Source: Kordiimonadaceae bacterium (GTDB taxonomy: Bacteria > Pseudomonadota > Alphaproteobacteria > Sphingomonadales > Kordiimonadaceae). Taken from it: DNA of 64,000 nucleotides. Made by a program: the position numbers and the translations under genes. Shown here in pieces: positions 29,294-38,787 of the stretch; positions within the stretch are counted from its first letter, which is position 1; each line of letters starts with the position of its first letter. The stretch lies in contig JAEPQB010000004.1 in assembly GCA_017640725.1 (NCBI GenBank), forward strand, positions 1 to 64,000. Direction: 5' to 3'. Under the pieces are notes generated by a model. The model had not been told where the DNA came from. It was given only the letters and a program-made list of their open reading frames with translations, and ran no database searches.

Positions 29294-30541
29294 ATGAGTA
29301 AAAACGGCGTTCTGGATAAATCACTAGGGTTTTCAACGAGAGCCATTCACCAAGGCCACCGCGCCGCGGACCATCATGGTGCGTTAAACCCACCCGTTTA
29401 TATGTCTTCCACTTTCGCTTTCGAAACCGCCGAGCAAGGCGGGGAAATATTTGCGGGAGAGCGCGAAGGGTATTTTTACACGCGCATTTCAAATCCAACA
29501 CTCGGTCTTCTTGAAACACGCCTTGCCGACCTTGAAGGTGCTGAAGCAGCAGTCTGTGCTTCTTCAGGTATGGGGGCAATCTGTTCCGCCATTTGGTCCC
29601 TGGTCGAACCGGGTGATGAGATCATCACCGACGGCACGCTATATGGTTGCACATTCTCTTTTTTCCGTGAGTCACTTCAGAAGTTCGGTATCACGATTAC
29701 CCACGTCGACCTGACAAGACCAGAGATGTTGACCTCGGCGGTGTCTGAGAAAACCAAAGTGGTGTATTTCGAAACGCCGGCAAATCCGAACATGCGGATT
29801 GTCGACATTGAGGCTGTTGCCAAAATTGCCCATACGGTTGATGCAACAGTTGTGGTGGACAACACATATTGCACCCCTTACTTGCAGCAACCTATTGCGC
29901 TTGGTGCTGACCTCGTTGTTCATTCGGCAACCAAATATCTTGGCGGCCATGGGGACTTGATTGCAGGTGCTGTCATTGGCCATGCGGACTTAATTCATCA
30001 GGTCAGGCTTGTTGGCCTAAAAGACATGACGGGTGCCGTTCTGTCTGCGCAGGATGCTAATCTCATATTGCGCGGCATAAAAACCCTTGAACTAAGAATG
30101 GAGCGTCACTGCGATAGTGCAGAAATCGTGGCGGCGTATCTCGAAAGCCACCCGCGTGTCACAAAAGTCTATTATCCAGGCCTGGAAAGTTATGAGGGCC
30201 ATGCCGTTGCCAAGAAACAGATGGCGCGGTTTGGCGGCATGATACCATTTGAAATTGAGGGCGGCTTGCCTGCCGCCAAGAAGTTGTTGAATTCCCTGGA
30301 TTTGATCACGTTGGCTGTCAGTTTGGGGGATGCAGAAACCCTTATTCAGCATCCAGCTAGCATGACGCATTCAACATACTCTGCCGAGGAGTTGGCCGAG
30401 TACCACATCAGTGAAGACTTGGTGCGGTTATCGGTTGGATTGGAAGCCGTCGAGGATATTATTGCTGACTTGGAAAATGCCTTCAATGCCGCCTATGACG
30501 CAACCACTGTAGACTTTGAGAACCAGCGGAGAAGGGCCTAA
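29294..30541 (+). CDS. mdeA: methionine gamma-lyase
   Basis: A 415-residue PLP enzyme that splits L-methionine into methanethiol, ammonia and 2-oxobutanoate. The PLP lysine is K214 in HSATKYLGGHGD. Y117 and C119 in LYGCTF correspond to the active-site Tyr and the Cys that marks methionine gamma-lyases, and GLKDMTGAVLS carries the Lys-Asp pair of the same group. These features separate it from cystathionine gamma-synthase and beta-lyase. The start is ATG 29294 with GGGAAG upstream. It is divergent from an Lrp-family regulator. Its stop overlaps that of the convergent gene at 30538 by 4 bp. Confidence 0.92.
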   Translation: MSKNGVLDKSLGFSTRAIHQGHRAADHHGALNPPVYMSSTFAFETAEQGGEIFAGEREGYFYTRISNPTLGLLETRLADLEGAEAAVCASSGMGAICSAIWSLVEPGDEIITDGTLYGCTFSFFRESLQKFGITITHVDLTRPEMLTSAVSEKTKVVYFETPANPNMRIVDIEAVAKIAHTVDATVVVDNTYCTPYLQQPIALGADLVVHSATKYLGGHGDLIAGAVIGHADLIHQVRLVGLKDMTGAVLSAQDANLILRGIKTLELRMERHCDSAEIVAAYLESHPRVTKVYYPGLESYEGHAVAKKQMARFGGMIPFEIEGGLPAAKKLLNSLDLITLAVSLGDAETLIQHPASMTHSTYSAEELAEYHISEDLVRLSVGLEAVEDIIADLENAFNAAYDATTVDFENQRRRA

Positions 30542-31170
30542 TCCGGGGCCAAAAAAGCCGTTTTTTTCGGGTCATTGAGGATAAGTTTGGCCCACTCCAG
30601 CAAATTCGTACGGGCCATATGGCGACGAAACGAGGTGCGGTTTTTGCGGTAAGCAACCTCAAGGTCGGTTTTCGCCAACAACCGGTCTTCATCGTCAAGG
30701 AACCGAAACAGATAGATCGCATTGGCCGCTCTGTCGTTTAACAAGTTGGCCTTATTGGGAGCCAGTTTTCTGCTGGCTTTCCAAGCTGCTATAGCATCGG
30801 GCCTGCGGTCTGGCGTCTCAAGATATAGCTTGGTGAGCAGTGCCCAATCGCTGGAGTCCAGTGGGTCTTTTGCAACTGCCTCTTCCAAGATGTCGATTGC
30901 ACGTCTGACGCCATCTTCACTAAAACCGTCTCGCACGTACAAATATGCCAATTGCTCTCTGGCTTCATTGTCTGCGCTATATTTGATTGCGTTTAGACGA
31001 GATTGTTCAAGTTCGAGGAATGCTTCTTCGGAAACATTCTTACCCTCTCGATAGTCTTGCCAAATCGGGTCACCTGCGGCCATAGAAATGGCGGCAATCA
31101 ATTGTGGCACACCAACGCCTATCAGCACTAAACTGGAAGCCAGCATCAAAAATTTCAGAAGCGAATTCAC
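30538..31170 (-). CDS. membrane-anchored TPR-like protein of unknown function
   Basis: 210 residues from GTG 31170 (VNSLLKFLMLASSLVLIGVGVPQLIAAI), with a GGGG element eight bases upstream; longer starts up to 31299 look less likely. One N-terminal helix or uncleaved signal is followed by alpha-helical repeats (LAYLYVRDGFSEDGVRRAIDILEEAVAKDPLDSSDWALLTKLYLE) that look like TPRs. I do not recognise a specific family. It is divergent from the BCCT transporter and converges with methionine gamma-lyase, overlapping its stop codon. Confidence 0.65.
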   Translation of the reverse strand: MNSLLKFLMLASSLVLIGVGVPQLIAAISMAAGDPIWQDYREGKNVSEEAFLELEQSRLNAIKYSADNEAREQLAYLYVRDGFSEDGVRRAIDILEEAVAKDPLDSSDWALLTKLYLETPDRRPDAIAAWKASRKLAPNKANLLNDRAANAIYLFRFLDDEDRLLAKTDLEVAYRKNRTSFRRHMARTNLLEWAKLILNDPKKTAFLAPD

Positions 31171-31314
31171 CAAAGGACCCCGGATATGCAAACCGCTGTT
31201 AGTTTGTACAGTTAGGCGCCAAAGCTCAAGGCAGAAAATTTCGCTGACAAAAGCTGACAGTTGGCAAAGTATTATCGGTCCGTTAGCGTGAAACCTCATG
31301 CGCAGGGAGCAGCT

Positions 31315-32844
31315 ATGTCCAAATTTCGCAAGTTTGTTACTTTTGGCCCAATGCTACTTTTGCTGCTAGGAGTTGCATTGAGTTTTGCTGACCCTCAACA
31401 ATTCCTGACAGCAGTATCGGCGGCGAATTCCTGGATCCTAAAACATTTTTCCGACGCATTTAATTGGGCGAGTTTCGCCTTTGTCGTGACCATTGCAGGT
31501 GTTTGGTTTTCTAAGCTAGGGGCAATGAAAATAGGGGGTGCAGACGCTCAACCTCTTCTTAGCAAATGGAATTGGTTTGCCATTACACTGTGTACAACTA
31601 TTGCAATCGGTATTTTATTTTGGGCAACAGCAGAGCCGCTTTATCATTTCCATCAGCCGCCATCACTGTCTGGCATCGAGCCCGCATCGCTTGCCGCGCA
31701 AAAATTTGCCATGTCCTCGCTGTTTATGCACTGGACCATCACACCTTATGCAATCTACAGCATTCCCAGTCTCGCCTTCGCTTTGGCTTATTACAATCTA
31801 GGCAAATCCTTTTCGTTGGCTGGTCCAATTTCTCTGGTAGTGGGCCAAAATGCGGCGACACGCGGCCGTCATATCATTGATGCTGTTGCTGTTTTTTCCT
31901 TAGTTGCCGGATTGTCTGCTACTCTTGGAGTAGGCGTTCTGTCGATTTCCAGCGGCATTGCTGATGCGTTTGGTGTGCAAGCTTCAGCACCCATTATGGC
32001 TTTTGTTGTCATCGCAATTGTAGCGGCTTTTACAGTCTCCTCCGTTTCCGGTCTGATGAATGGCATCAGGTTGTTGTCGGACTGGAACGTGCGTTTCTTC
32101 ATTGTGCTATGTGCCGTTGTTGTTGTGGTTGGGCCTGCGGGTAAAATGCTCGCATTTGGATTGCAGGGGGTAGGCGACTTCGTGCTTGAGTTTTTACCAC
32201 GATCGATTGGTGAGGGTGCAACCGCTGATAAGGTTTGGGCATACTCCTGGACTACATTTTACTGGGCGAATTGGATGGCTTGGGCGCCCGTCACGGCCTT
32301 ATTCCTTGGCAGAATCGCCAAGGGATATACGGTCCGTCAATTTATTCTGTTTAATTTGGTGTTGCCGTCCACCTTCGCCGTGGTGTGGATGTCGATTTTT
32401 GGTGCAAGTGCCATTGAAATGGACAAGGCCTCAGGGCTGCTTTGGGCGTCACTGCAGTCAGAAGGGCCTGAGCGTGTTGTGTATGCGTTCTTTAGCCAAC
32501 TGCCAGGTGCAGCTGTATGGCCTTTTGCCTTTATATTGCTCTCTTTCGTTTGCTTCGTTACCGCAGCTGACAGCAATACTGAAGCCGTCGCTTCCATTTG
32601 TCTCAAAGATGATGAGCATCAGGAAATTGCCGACGAAGACAAACAAAAGAGCATTCAGGCGCTCAAGATTTCATGGGCTGTTATCATCGGTGCCACTGCT
32701 TGGATTATGGTCAGTTTTTCGGGAGTTGACGGCGTGCGCATGCTGTCCAATCTGGGCGGCCTGCCAGCCTTGTTCATAATTTTATTCATGAATGCTGCAT
32801 TGATTTTGATGGCGACGCGTAAGTTTCATCTGCTGAAAAAATAG
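31315..32844 (+). CDS. BCCT-family betaine/choline/carnitine-type transporter
   Basis: 509 residues from ATG 31315 (GGGAG upstream), about 12 membrane helices. The family signature is present in WTTFYWANWMAWAPVTALFLGRIAKG, and WATAEPLYHF is the substrate-site region of helix 4. It moves a quaternary amine or similar compatible solute into the cell, driven by sodium or protons. The exact substrate cannot be read from sequence. It lacks the long regulatory C-terminal tail of osmosensing members such as BetP, so a nutritional or constitutive role is possible. Its stop codon is the first three bases of a hairpin (32842-32866). Confidence 0.9.
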   Translation: MSKFRKFVTFGPMLLLLLGVALSFADPQQFLTAVSAANSWILKHFSDAFNWASFAFVVTIAGVWFSKLGAMKIGGADAQPLLSKWNWFAITLCTTIAIGILFWATAEPLYHFHQPPSLSGIEPASLAAQKFAMSSLFMHWTITPYAIYSIPSLAFALAYYNLGKSFSLAGPISLVVGQNAATRGRHIIDAVAVFSLVAGLSATLGVGVLSISSGIADAFGVQASAPIMAFVVIAIVAAFTVSSVSGLMNGIRLLSDWNVRFFIVLCAVVVVVGPAGKMLAFGLQGVGDFVLEFLPRSIGEGATADKVWAYSWTTFYWANWMAWAPVTALFLGRIAKGYTVRQFILFNLVLPSTFAVVWMSIFGASAIEMDKASGLLWASLQSEGPERVVYAFFSQLPGAAVWPFAFILLSFVCFVTAADSNTEAVASICLKDDEHQEIADEDKQKSIQALKISWAVIIGATAWIMVSFSGVDGVRMLSNLGGLPALFIILFMNAALILMATRKFHLLKK

Positions 32845-32866
32845 TCCCGGAGAAACCCCGGGACTA
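32836..32866 (-). terminator. terminator of the tricorn gene, containing the BCCT stop codon
   Basis: A perfect 9-bp stem, TAGTCCCGG (32842-32850) / CCGGGACTA (32858-32866), is followed on the minus strand by six T. The TAG that starts the stem is also the stop codon of the convergent BCCT gene. Confidence 0.85.
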
Positions 32867-32871
32867 AAACG

Positions 32872-35800
32872 CTAATCAGTTATGTCGCGGCCATAAGACC
32901 CCACGGGAGGCAGGGGGCTGCCGTCCATGGGTGGGATTGGCTCACTTCGTATTTTATCCGCAAGATAATCCAGTGCCGCCTGAAGCTGAGCATCGGTGCC
33001 CTGATATTCGGCAAAGGGTTGGTTCACCACTTCCAATGTCGGCAACACGCCGAAACCCTCAACAAGCCATCGTCCGTCCATGCCAAATTGCGCCGACTCT
33101 GCAATACGAGCAATACCTCCATCAGACTGGCGATTCCTGTCCGATAGCCAGATGCCAGCACCAGCTGTGCGTGTACCAATGAGGGGTGCAAGCTCCAATG
33201 CTTTCATGCCAGCTGCGAATGTTTCACCGTCAGAATATGTTGACTGGTCCATTAAAACAGCGACATGGCCCCTGAAGGTTTGCTGCATATTGCCGTAAGG
33301 TATTGCACGGCCATTAAAGTGCCAAAACGCCCACACTTTGCGCAGGAATGTCTGGATCAGCCAGCTGTCGATGTTGCCGCCTCTGTTGCCGCGCACATCA
33401 ATGATTATGCCGTCCTTGTCCCAGTGCTCAAAGAAATCGCGGGTGAAGGCAGCAATGTCGTTTCCACCCATCGCCCGAATGTGCAGGTAACCAATGTTGC
33501 CATTTTCGCTCGCCCGGACTTTGGAAGCATTTGTCTGGACCCAATCCTGGTACCGTAACAGCGTATGTGTACGCATGTTGACCGGTGTCACGATTGTCTG
33601 GTGCTCTTCTCCACTTCTTTGCAGAGTGAGTAGCACTTGCTCGCCGGAACGTTCTTTTAGCGCATTTTGCAGGTCGGCATTTGTTGCGACCGAAACGCCA
33701 TTCACAGCGGTGAGAATATCTCCGATCTGAGCATCCACACCCGGCTTTTGCATCGGCCCGCGGGCCGAGGGTCTGTGCTCCTCTGTCTGATAGATGTGTT
33801 GTATCTCAAGACCGCCTGCTACAGATGAAAACACCGCTCCAAGCGACGCGTCTGCACCCACACCCGTATCTTGAGGTAAGTCACCCCCGCCGATCTGCGA
33901 ATGTAGAATGCCAAGTTCGCTCGTCATCTGGCCGATAAGGTCATGCAACTCATCGCGGTGACCGACGCGTGACACGAGCGGCTGATATTTCGCTCGTACC
34001 GCGGTCCAATCCAGGCCACGCATTTTAGGGTCGAAGGAAAAATCGCGGTGCATGCGCCAAGCATCAGTGAAAATCTGCAGCCACTCTCGCGCAGGATCAA
34101 CCGCAAACTTCCAGCTCTTTGTTTTTAACTGGCTGTCGGCAAGTTTGCCGGGTGCTTTGGCGCCTGCTTTGGCGATATACATTTGGCCTGAATTGCGTGC
34201 GCCCTTGCTGAATAGGATATTTTTTCCGTCTAGTGACAGCTCAAAACTGTTTACGCCGCCCGAGAATGTCTCGAATTTAGGCTTCTTGTGGTCAATTTTC
34301 AGGCTTTTTAGCGTGCCCGCACCGCCGCTGGCGCTACGATCAAGCACATAAAGGAACCCTTTGTTCGCTGACAGGCCGCTGTAGTTGCCAGCAGGCACCG
34401 GAACCTCGAAAAGACGCGACCTCAGGTCATCCCAATCAACGGATGGCTTGCTGTCTTCCTCAGCTTCCTCATCGTCGGTATCGCTTTCCTCTTTCGCCTG
34501 TTCATCTTTCGCCGCTGCCTTTTCGGCAATCAGCAATTCGTCTTCTGGCTGAAACGGGAAGCGGGCCTCGCCAAGTAAGGAGAGCGCATAGAGTTTCACC
34601 CGCTTGTCAAACATGGGGCCCATGTTGCGGTCGCCCCAAGGTGAACCTGGAGTTGCCCGAAAATTGCGACTGGACAGGAAATACAGCCAGTTTCCATCCT
34701 CGGAAAACGCCGGATCAAAACTCGCATATTTACTGGCTGAAACTTTTTCTAACTGTTCGGAGGCCACGTCATAAAGATACAAATTGACGCCACCTCGGCT
34801 GTCACCCCTGTGGTACGCAATCAAATTTCCATCGTTTGAAAAGCTGAGCCCCCCAAACACGTCATTACCCAGGGCTCTTGTGGCTTCTTCGATCAATTTG
34901 TTTTCGCGGGTTTCGATATTGAGCAGCCAAATGCGCTCTTTGCTATCGCGGTGCACAATGTGCTTGCCGTCCGGGGAGACATGGAACTGCCAATGCCGGG
35001 CGTCGGCACCTGTCGTCAACTGGCTTGCTTCACCAATGCCATTCAAAGGGAACTGCCAAATCTCGCCAAATTCACCATAGTCGATGATGGCAAACACATG
35101 CTTGCCGTCTTGGCTGATCGTGGCGTTTCGCGCGCGAGCGGTTTCCGGAATTTGGAGGTCGATGAGTCTAAGGGGGCCTGTGCTGGCCACTGCCACTTTG
35201 CCCCGCGATGTGAGAGCGACCTGATTGTTTCCACCTCCGAGGCGCGCGGATGTGAGGTGATTGAGCGGTTTTTCAATCCACTTAAGCCTGCTGGCGTCAG
35301 CGTCAGTTGCGATATCCAAACTGATTTCTGAGTCAGACCCTGACGCGATGTCCAGCAGGCGGATGTCTGCGCCAAGGCGGTACACAATCTTGCCGTCGCT
35401 CAAAGAAGCTTCGCGAACATCCCAACCATCATGATTGGTTATTTGGCGTGCGCCCCGACCACGTTCATCCATTGACCAGAGGTTGTCACTGCCGCCTTTG
35501 TCAGAAATAAAATAGATGCGCCCATCCCACCACATTGGCTGCAAAATGGGGGCGCCAAAATCTGCTGCTAGCTGCGTTGCCTCGCGGTCGCGGTCAGTTT
35601 CAAAGTGCCATAGCTGCGCCATGCCACCGCCACGATAGAGTTTGGCATTGTCATTGTTCATTTCCATACCAAAACGGCTGAAAAACAGATCATCCTCGTC
35701 CTTGAAGGAGCCGTTTGTTGCGCCCGTTAAAGGCAGTTCTTCCATTTCGAGTGTTGCTGGATTAACAAGCCGGAGGACACGGGGGGTAGGGCCGCTGTGA

Positions 35801-36168
35801 TCAAGGCTGGTGTATAGGATGCGCCCATCGGGGGACCAGCCGCGCACCCAAACCCTGCCGCTTTCAAAGCTGATTTGCTTGGGAGAGCCACCTTCGACAG
35901 GCATCACGTAAGCTTCCGCAGCGCCATCATAATTGGCAACAAATGCGATCCAACGCCCGTCGGGTGAGAGTTTCGGGCTATATTCCAATTCTGGGTGCGT
36001 TGTAAGGCGCTGCGCTTGTCCGCCTCCCACATTTGCTTTCCAGAGGTCACCTTCCGCAGCAAATACCAAAGTGTCGCCATTTATCGTGGGTGATCGATAG
36101 TATCCCTCGGTGGCACCAAGAGCTGTGCTCGCCATTAAAGTTGCCGCAAACGCAGTGATAAGACGCAT
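32872..36168 (-). CDS. exported tricorn-like S41 protease
   Basis: 1098 residues with a signal peptide (MRLITAFAATLMASTALG). Two beta-propellers come first (~20-310 and ~320-570, repeats like LSPDGRWIAFVANYDG), then an acidic linker rich in Asp/Glu/Lys (~575-595), a helical C1-type region, a PDZ domain (~800-880) and the S41 catalytic domain. The nucleophile is predicted as S979 in STYSDGETF and the catalytic His as H756 in LHSQIGGGD; both are close to the archaeal tricorn positions (S965, H746). Family members degrade peptides as large oligomers; this one would act outside the cytoplasm on peptide nutrients. The start has GGGGGA upstream. A strong hairpin lies in its leader (36184-36214). 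Confidence 0.9.
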   Translation of the reverse strand: MRLITAFAATLMASTALGATEGYYRSPTINGDTLVFAAEGDLWKANVGGGQAQRLTTHPELEYSPKLSPDGRWIAFVANYDGAAEAYVMPVEGGSPKQISFESGRVWVRGWSPDGRILYTSLDHSGPTPRVLRLVNPATLEMEELPLTGATNGSFKDEDDLFFSRFGMEMNNDNAKLYRGGGMAQLWHFETDRDREATQLAADFGAPILQPMWWDGRIYFISDKGGSDNLWSMDERGRGARQITNHDGWDVREASLSDGKIVYRLGADIRLLDIASGSDSEISLDIATDADASRLKWIEKPLNHLTSARLGGGNNQVALTSRGKVAVASTGPLRLIDLQIPETARARNATISQDGKHVFAIIDYGEFGEIWQFPLNGIGEASQLTTGADARHWQFHVSPDGKHIVHRDSKERIWLLNIETRENKLIEEATRALGNDVFGGLSFSNDGNLIAYHRGDSRGGVNLYLYDVASEQLEKVSASKYASFDPAFSEDGNWLYFLSSRNFRATPGSPWGDRNMGPMFDKRVKLYALSLLGEARFPFQPEDELLIAEKAAAKDEQAKEESDTDDEEAEEDSKPSVDWDDLRSRLFEVPVPAGNYSGLSANKGFLYVLDRSASGGAGTLKSLKIDHKKPKFETFSGGVNSFELSLDGKNILFSKGARNSGQMYIAKAGAKAPGKLADSQLKTKSWKFAVDPAREWLQIFTDAWRMHRDFSFDPKMRGLDWTAVRAKYQPLVSRVGHRDELHDLIGQMTSELGILHSQIGGGDLPQDTGVGADASLGAVFSSVAGGLEIQHIYQTEEHRPSARGPMQKPGVDAQIGDILTAVNGVSVATNADLQNALKERSGEQVLLTLQRSGEEHQTIVTPVNMRTHTLLRYQDWVQTNASKVRASENGNIGYLHIRAMGGNDIAAFTRDFFEHWDKDGIIIDVRGNRGGNIDSWLIQTFLRKVWAFWHFNGRAIPYGNMQQTFRGHVAVLMDQSTYSDGETFAAGMKALELAPLIGTRTAGAGIWLSDRNRQSDGGIARIAESAQFGMDGRWLVEGFGVLPTLEVVNQPFAEYQGTDAQLQAALDYLADKIRSEPIPPMDGSPLPPVGSYGRDITD

Positions 36169-36183
36169 TCTGTCCCCCTATAA

Positions 36184-36214
36184 AGGTTTTGCCCATTAAA
36201 CCGGGGCAAAACCT
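36184..36214. promoter_or_regulatory. strong hairpin in the leader of the tricorn gene
   Basis: A perfect 11-bp inverted repeat, AGGTTTTGCCC / GGGCAAAACCT with a nine-base loop, lies 15-46 bp upstream of the tricorn start codon and downstream of the dehydrogenase stop. On the minus strand it is followed by TTTATAGGGGG, a short T stretch, so it may be the terminator of the upstream operon or an attenuator. Confidence 0.6.
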
Positions 36215-36283
36215 ATCAGGGGCCAAAGTGTTTCGAAAGCGTTTTGCTCTAATCTTTGGTTTGCGTAACGGGCAGGGCGCCAA

Positions 36284-37270
36284 TCAAGGCAGTACCACAA
36301 TTTTCCCTCCAGCGCGGTTCTCTTCCATGCAGGCATGCGCCTCAACAATGTCATCGAGCTTAAACACCTTGCCAACGGTGACGGGTAGCTCACCTTTTTC
36401 GACCTGTTCCAAAAGTGCTTGCAAAGGTGTGCGCATAAAGTCGACAGGTCCGCCGGAATAGGTCGTCAAGTTAACAGCGTGCGGGATGGATGCCATGGGG
36501 CTGAAGTCTTTGAATGACCAGCTTCCGCCGACCATACCAGTCATGCAGACAGACCCGCCAGTGGCAGCACATTGGAGCGAGTCTTCTAGTGTGGTGGTGC
36601 CCACAAGCTCCAATACTTTATCCACGCCCTGCGGGAAAACGGCTTTCACGGCATTAGCAATAGAGCCCGTTTCTTCAACCACATGGTCGGCGCCAGCGTC
36701 TGTGAGCAATTGTGCTCGATCCATTTTTCTGGTTGTGGCGAGCACCGTCACGCCTCGTTTTTTTGCAATCGCAATCGCAGCCAAGCCAACTGAAGTTGTG
36801 CCACCTCTAACCAGCAGAGACTGACCGGGTTCGAGTTTAAGAGCATGATAGAGAGAGCCCCAAGCGGTTTGCAGCATTTCAGGCAAGGCCCCAACCGTTT
36901 GCCAGTCCAGTTCTGTCTTAATCGGCATAACCTGGCCTGCGGGCACTTGAACATATTCCGCATAGCTGCCGTCATATTGACGGCCCATGCCACCCATTGC
37001 CGTGGCCACAGGTGTTCCAACTTCAAATGTGCCATCAGGCGCCGCGGCAATAATGCCGGTCGCTTCTATGCCTAATACGCGCGGAAACTCGACGTTTGGC
37101 GAGTGGCCTTGGCGGGTGAACAGCTCTGACCTATTGAGGCCAAAGGCTTTCACCTTGATCAAAACATGCCCTTCCGCGGGTTGCGGAAGCGGTACTTTTT
37201 CGACCTTCAACATGTCCGGGCCACCAGCTTCTCTAATGACCACAGCGTTCATATGTGTTGGTATATTCAT
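36284..37270 (-). CDS. quinone-oxidoreductase-type medium-chain dehydrogenase
   Basis: 328 residues of the zinc-free MDR branch (NADPH:quinone reductase-like). The N-terminal GroES-like domain lacks the zinc cysteines (GLNRSELFTRQGHSPNVEFPRVLGIEATG). The Rossmann fold carries LLVRGGTTSVGLAAIAIAKKRGVTVLATT at ~150-180, which fits NADPH binding. It probably reduces quinones, enones or related electrophiles in the cytoplasm. The start ATG 37270 has AGGGGGAG upstream. It follows the SnoaL-like gene by 19 bp and is likely in the same operon, under the divergent LysR regulator at 37866. Confidence 0.88.
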   Translation of the reverse strand: MNIPTHMNAVVIREAGGPDMLKVEKVPLPQPAEGHVLIKVKAFGLNRSELFTRQGHSPNVEFPRVLGIEATGIIAAAPDGTFEVGTPVATAMGGMGRQYDGSYAEYVQVPAGQVMPIKTELDWQTVGALPEMLQTAWGSLYHALKLEPGQSLLVRGGTTSVGLAAIAIAKKRGVTVLATTRKMDRAQLLTDAGADHVVEETGSIANAVKAVFPQGVDKVLELVGTTTLEDSLQCAATGGSVCMTGMVGGSWSFKDFSPMASIPHAVNLTTYSGGPVDFMRTPLQALLEQVEKGELPVTVGKVFKLDDIVEAHACMEENRAGGKIVVLP

Positions 37271-37289
37271 TTGCTCCCCCTAACGCAGC

Positions 37290-37763
37290 TTATTTGGGTG
37301 GGTTGGTGGTAGAAAAAGCGTAGCGGGCGATCTTCCAATCGCCTTCGCTTTGCTTGCAGAATATGAACAGCTCCTGATTGGCTTCAGGGCCGCTGTCTCC
37401 TGTGGCGTTAATGGTCACCTTGCCGGCAGAGTTGGTCCGGGCAAATGCCCATTCAGGGCTGATTACGTGCACCTCTGTAATTTCGAACTCCACATTGAGA
37501 GTGATGGTTTCGAATACATAGTTGTAGGCTGCTTGCACGGCTTCATGACCGACGTGCGATTGGCTATGCTGCGGCATGAATACGCCGTCTTTTGCATAAA
37601 GCTGCATAACGGCAGGCGTGTTTGACGCATTCAGGGCTGTTTCATATTGCGCCAGCACTTGTAGAATTTGGTCTTGGTCGGACTCGTACTGTGCCAGCGA
37701 AACGCCAGCCGTAAGCGCGATGGCGCTTGCAGCAGCGATTGTTGTCTTGAGTAGTGATTTCAT
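37290..37763 (-). CDS. exported SnoaL/NTF2-like protein
   Basis: 157 residues: signal peptide (MKSLLKTTIAAASAIALTAGVSLAQ) plus a single NTF2-like domain of the DUF4440/SgcJ type (ILQVLAQYETALNASNTPAVMQLYAKDGVFMPQHSQSHVGHEAVQAAY, then GDWKIARYAFSTT). Such domains bind small molecules or act as simple enzymes; no substrate is evident. AGGAG precedes the start. It is the first gene of a two-gene unit with the dehydrogenase at 36284, facing a LysR regulator. Confidence 0.82.
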   Translation of the reverse strand: MKSLLKTTIAAASAIALTAGVSLAQYESDQDQILQVLAQYETALNASNTPAVMQLYAKDGVFMPQHSQSHVGHEAVQAAYNYVFETITLNVEFEITEVHVISPEWAFARTNSAGKVTINATGDSGPEANQELFIFCKQSEGDWKIARYAFSTTNPPK

Positions 37764-37811
37764 TGCTTGTCTCCTGGGGTTTCGACAAGAGACAAGCTAT
37801 TATCTTTTCGA

Positions 37812-37853
37812 ATTTGGGATTAGATGGTAATTTCAGGAATTATTTTCCCAAAT
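37812..37853. promoter_or_regulatory. inverted repeat between SnoaL and LysR genes
   Basis: ATTTGGGA (37812-37819) and TCCCAAAT (37846-37853) form a perfect 8-bp inverted repeat 26 bp apart, inside the 102-bp divergent promoter. Probable LysR binding region. Confidence 0.4.
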
Positions 37854-37865
37854 ATGGAATAATAG

Positions 37866-38768
37866 ATGGACCTGAACGCCCTTGCCCTGTTTGCAAAAGT
37901 CGCTGAAACGCTCAGTTTCTCAGAGGCCTCCCGCCGCTTAAACATTCCGGTGTCGACCGTTAGTAGAAAAATAGCAGAGCTTGAGGACCAGCTAGGGGTC
38001 AGGCTGCTGGAGCGTTCGACACGCTCACTTCGGCTTACGGACGTTGGTGAAGACGTGCTGGACCATGCGCGTGTCAGCGCAGACACGATGGAAGCAGTAA
38101 CAAGTCTGGTTTCAAATACGGTCGAAGATGTCAAAGGCGTTGTGCGTCTTTCCGCACCGCCCAGCATATCGGACAGTTTGCTTGTACCTATTGTCTCAGC
38201 TTTTCAAGCAAAGTACCCGGACGTGAAAGTTCGGGTCATGATCACAAACCGGTTGGTTGATCCGATCGCCGAAGGCATTGATATCGTGCTGAGGGTAGGG
38301 CGACTTCAAGACTCGCGCCTTGTTGTTCGCAAGCTGTTAACATACCGACACCAGCTGGTCGCGGCGCCCGAGTATATAAAGAAACATGGCATGCCATCCG
38401 TGCCAGATGAGCTGGCACAACATCGACTGCTGGCTTTTTCCTTCTGGACACCTGAGCGCAGCTGGACCTTCGTTAATGGAAGCGAGAGACGAAAGCTTAC
38501 GATAGAACCTCATTTGCAGATGAATGACTATGCCGGACAAGCAGAAGCTTTGTTGGCCCTGGGCGGTATCGGGGATTTGCCACCAATTGTTCTGCCTCAC
38601 TTGATGCGCGAAGGACGCCTCGTGGAGGTTATGCCAGAGTGGACCTTCAGGCCGCTTGACTTGTCACTGGTACATCTTGGCAAAAAGCATATGCCGCGCC
38701 CGATCAGATTATTCAAACAAATGGCTGTGGAAATGGCACCAAAGCTCTTTCCAGAGCTGCCTTGCTAG
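37866..38768 (+). CDS. LysR-family transcriptional regulator
   Basis: 300 residues, start ATG 37866 (MDLNALALFAKVAETLSFSEASRRLNIPVSTVSRKIAELEDQLGVRLLERSTRSLRLTD). The helix-turn-helix and the PBP-like effector domain are complete; the sequence resembles the CrgA/AaeR-like branch. It is divergent from the SnoaL-dehydrogenase unit, its probable target, which suggests control by a quinone or electrophile. Confidence 0.9.
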   Translation: MDLNALALFAKVAETLSFSEASRRLNIPVSTVSRKIAELEDQLGVRLLERSTRSLRLTDVGEDVLDHARVSADTMEAVTSLVSNTVEDVKGVVRLSAPPSISDSLLVPIVSAFQAKYPDVKVRVMITNRLVDPIAEGIDIVLRVGRLQDSRLVVRKLLTYRHQLVAAPEYIKKHGMPSVPDELAQHRLLAFSFWTPERSWTFVNGSERRKLTIEPHLQMNDYAGQAEALLALGGIGDLPPIVLPHLMREGRLVEVMPEWTFRPLDLSLVHLGKKHMPRPIRLFKQMAVEMAPKLFPELPC

Positions 38769-38787
38769 TGGTGCTCGGTAGCCATAT

